Part shown: piece after piece, positions 63,618 through 64,000 of the stretch
Position numbering within the stretch: the stretch's first letter is position 1
Layout: the number at the start of each line of letters is the position of its first letter
Assembly (NCBI RefSeq): GCF_024623785.1
Contig: NZ_JANKBZ010000001.1
Coordinates: 905,276-969,275, forward strand
DNA: 64,000 nt
Direction of reading: 5' to 3'
Origin: Archangium lipolyticum
GTDB lineage: Bacteria; Myxococcota; Myxococcia; Myxococcales; Myxococcaceae
Notes under the pieces: generated by a model
What the model saw: only the letters and a program-made list of their open reading frames with translations
Told to the model about the DNA's origin: nothing
The model's database searches: none
Position numbers and translations under genes: made by a program

Positions 63618-64000
63618 GTGGACACACAGCGGCCCCTGCGCGCGGGTGCGCTGGCCCTGGCGGCGCTCATGCTGGTTACAGCGTGTGCCACGGGGGCCCC
63701 CATGGGTGGAGGGTTGACGGCTTCCCGTTACCGTCCAGCCGTGCCGCATGACTCGCCCGAATCGTGGGCGTTGGAGTCGGAAGCGGAGGGGGAAGGCCAG
63801 GGAGAGGCTTTCTTTGCCAGGCTGCCCACGGACTTCGCACCTGTGCAGGTAAGCGACGCCGAGTTTTCGGCCGCCATGACAACGCTTTGGCTCAACATGC
63901 CGCTTCGGGTGGCCGCGTCCCGTCCCCCGTTGTATGTCGGCCGTAGGCTGGCGTTGGCTTCCGCGCCCTTGAGTGGCGAAGCGTGGCAATCAGACCTGGC
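63618..64000 (+). CDS. Lipoprotein, 3' end cut by window; possible Sit-type toxin
   Basis: From the GTG at 63618 the frame is open to the window end (127 codons). The signal peptide ends LVTAC (Cys23). A short variable region (PESWALESEAEGEGQGEAFF) leads to APVQVSDAEFSAAMTTLWLN and RRLALASAPLSG. The pattern of lipobox, acidic linker, VxVSDAEFxxAM and RRLALxSAPL resembles the N-terminal part of myxobacterial SitA5/SitA6-like polymorphic lipoprotein toxins as I recall them. The C-terminal effector half and a following immunity gene would be outside the window. Confidence 0.4.
   Translation, partial: MDTQRPLRAGALALAALMLVTACATGAPMGGGLTASRYRPAVPHDSPESWALESEAEGEGQGEAFFARLPTDFAPVQVSDAEFSAAMTTLWLNMPLRVAASRPPLYVGRRLALASAPLSGEAWQSDL

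Overview
The window is high-GC, densely packed DNA with the hallmarks of a fruiting myxobacterium (Myxococcales, Cystobacter/Archangium/Myxococcus relatives). The indicators are two eukaryote-like Ser/Thr kinases, a complete exoA-I-type spore-coat polysaccharide locus, a SitA-like lipoprotein toxin with an adjacent putative immunity gene, many lipoproteins, and a hybrid histidine kinase with two receivers. The genus is inferred from gene content and synteny only.

Layout. 1-5.5 kb: right-hand end of an aryl-polyene-type cluster (flavin enzyme cut by the window edge, DUF3261 lipoprotein, ketosynthase, ApeP-like dehydratase, ketoreductase, second ketosynthase, secreted small protein), mostly joined by ATGA overlaps. 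5.6-9.9 kb: a LysR regulator diverging from a run of small redox/stress genes (truncated carboxymuconolactone decarboxylase, aldo/keto reductase, exported tandem ABM protein, exported cupin, cyclophilin-like protein). 10.07-13.90 kb: a compact genomic island bounded by an 89-bp direct repeat of the 3' part of tRNA-Thr(CGT) and its terminator. It carries an LRAT-type Cys/His enzyme with a duplicated glycine-rich membrane module, a DUF2380/TIGR02269-like lipoprotein toxin and its overlapping putative immunity gene, and no recognisable integrase. 14.2-25.3 kb: housekeeping and proteostasis (glutamate dehydrogenase, PilZ, HtrA protease, GrpE, a stand-alone sigma region 1.1-like protein, FtsH, Nudix, a Ser/Thr kinase and a divergent XRE regulator). 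25.4-30.4 kb: CcmH/CcmI cytochrome c maturation genes and a Ser/Thr kinase carrying a large extracytoplasmic Ig-like repeat region. 30.4-42.4 kb: exoA-exoI on the minus strand, interrupted between exoF and exoG by an oppositely oriented flavin monooxygenase and preceded by a sigma54-like promoter. 43.1-47.0 kb: a TreZ-glycogen debranching operon. 47.1-56.2 kb: small lipoprotein and DUF genes, an SDR, a P450-KAS III operon, a CBM3-GH16-like secreted enzyme and a hybrid histidine kinase. 56.5-63.4 kb: an RND pump pair without an outer-membrane factor and a secreted penicillin-acylase-family enzyme. The right edge cuts a lipoprotein that may be another Sit-type toxin.

How they work together. The polyene operon would make a membrane-associated polyene by iterative type II elongation. 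The exo locus would build, amidate or acylate, polymerise and export a coat polysaccharide. The tRNA island looks like a kin-discrimination cargo cassette. A short palindromic intergenic repeat occurs five times, between or beside operons. The kinases, PilZ protein and histidine kinase fit the signal-rich genomes of this group.
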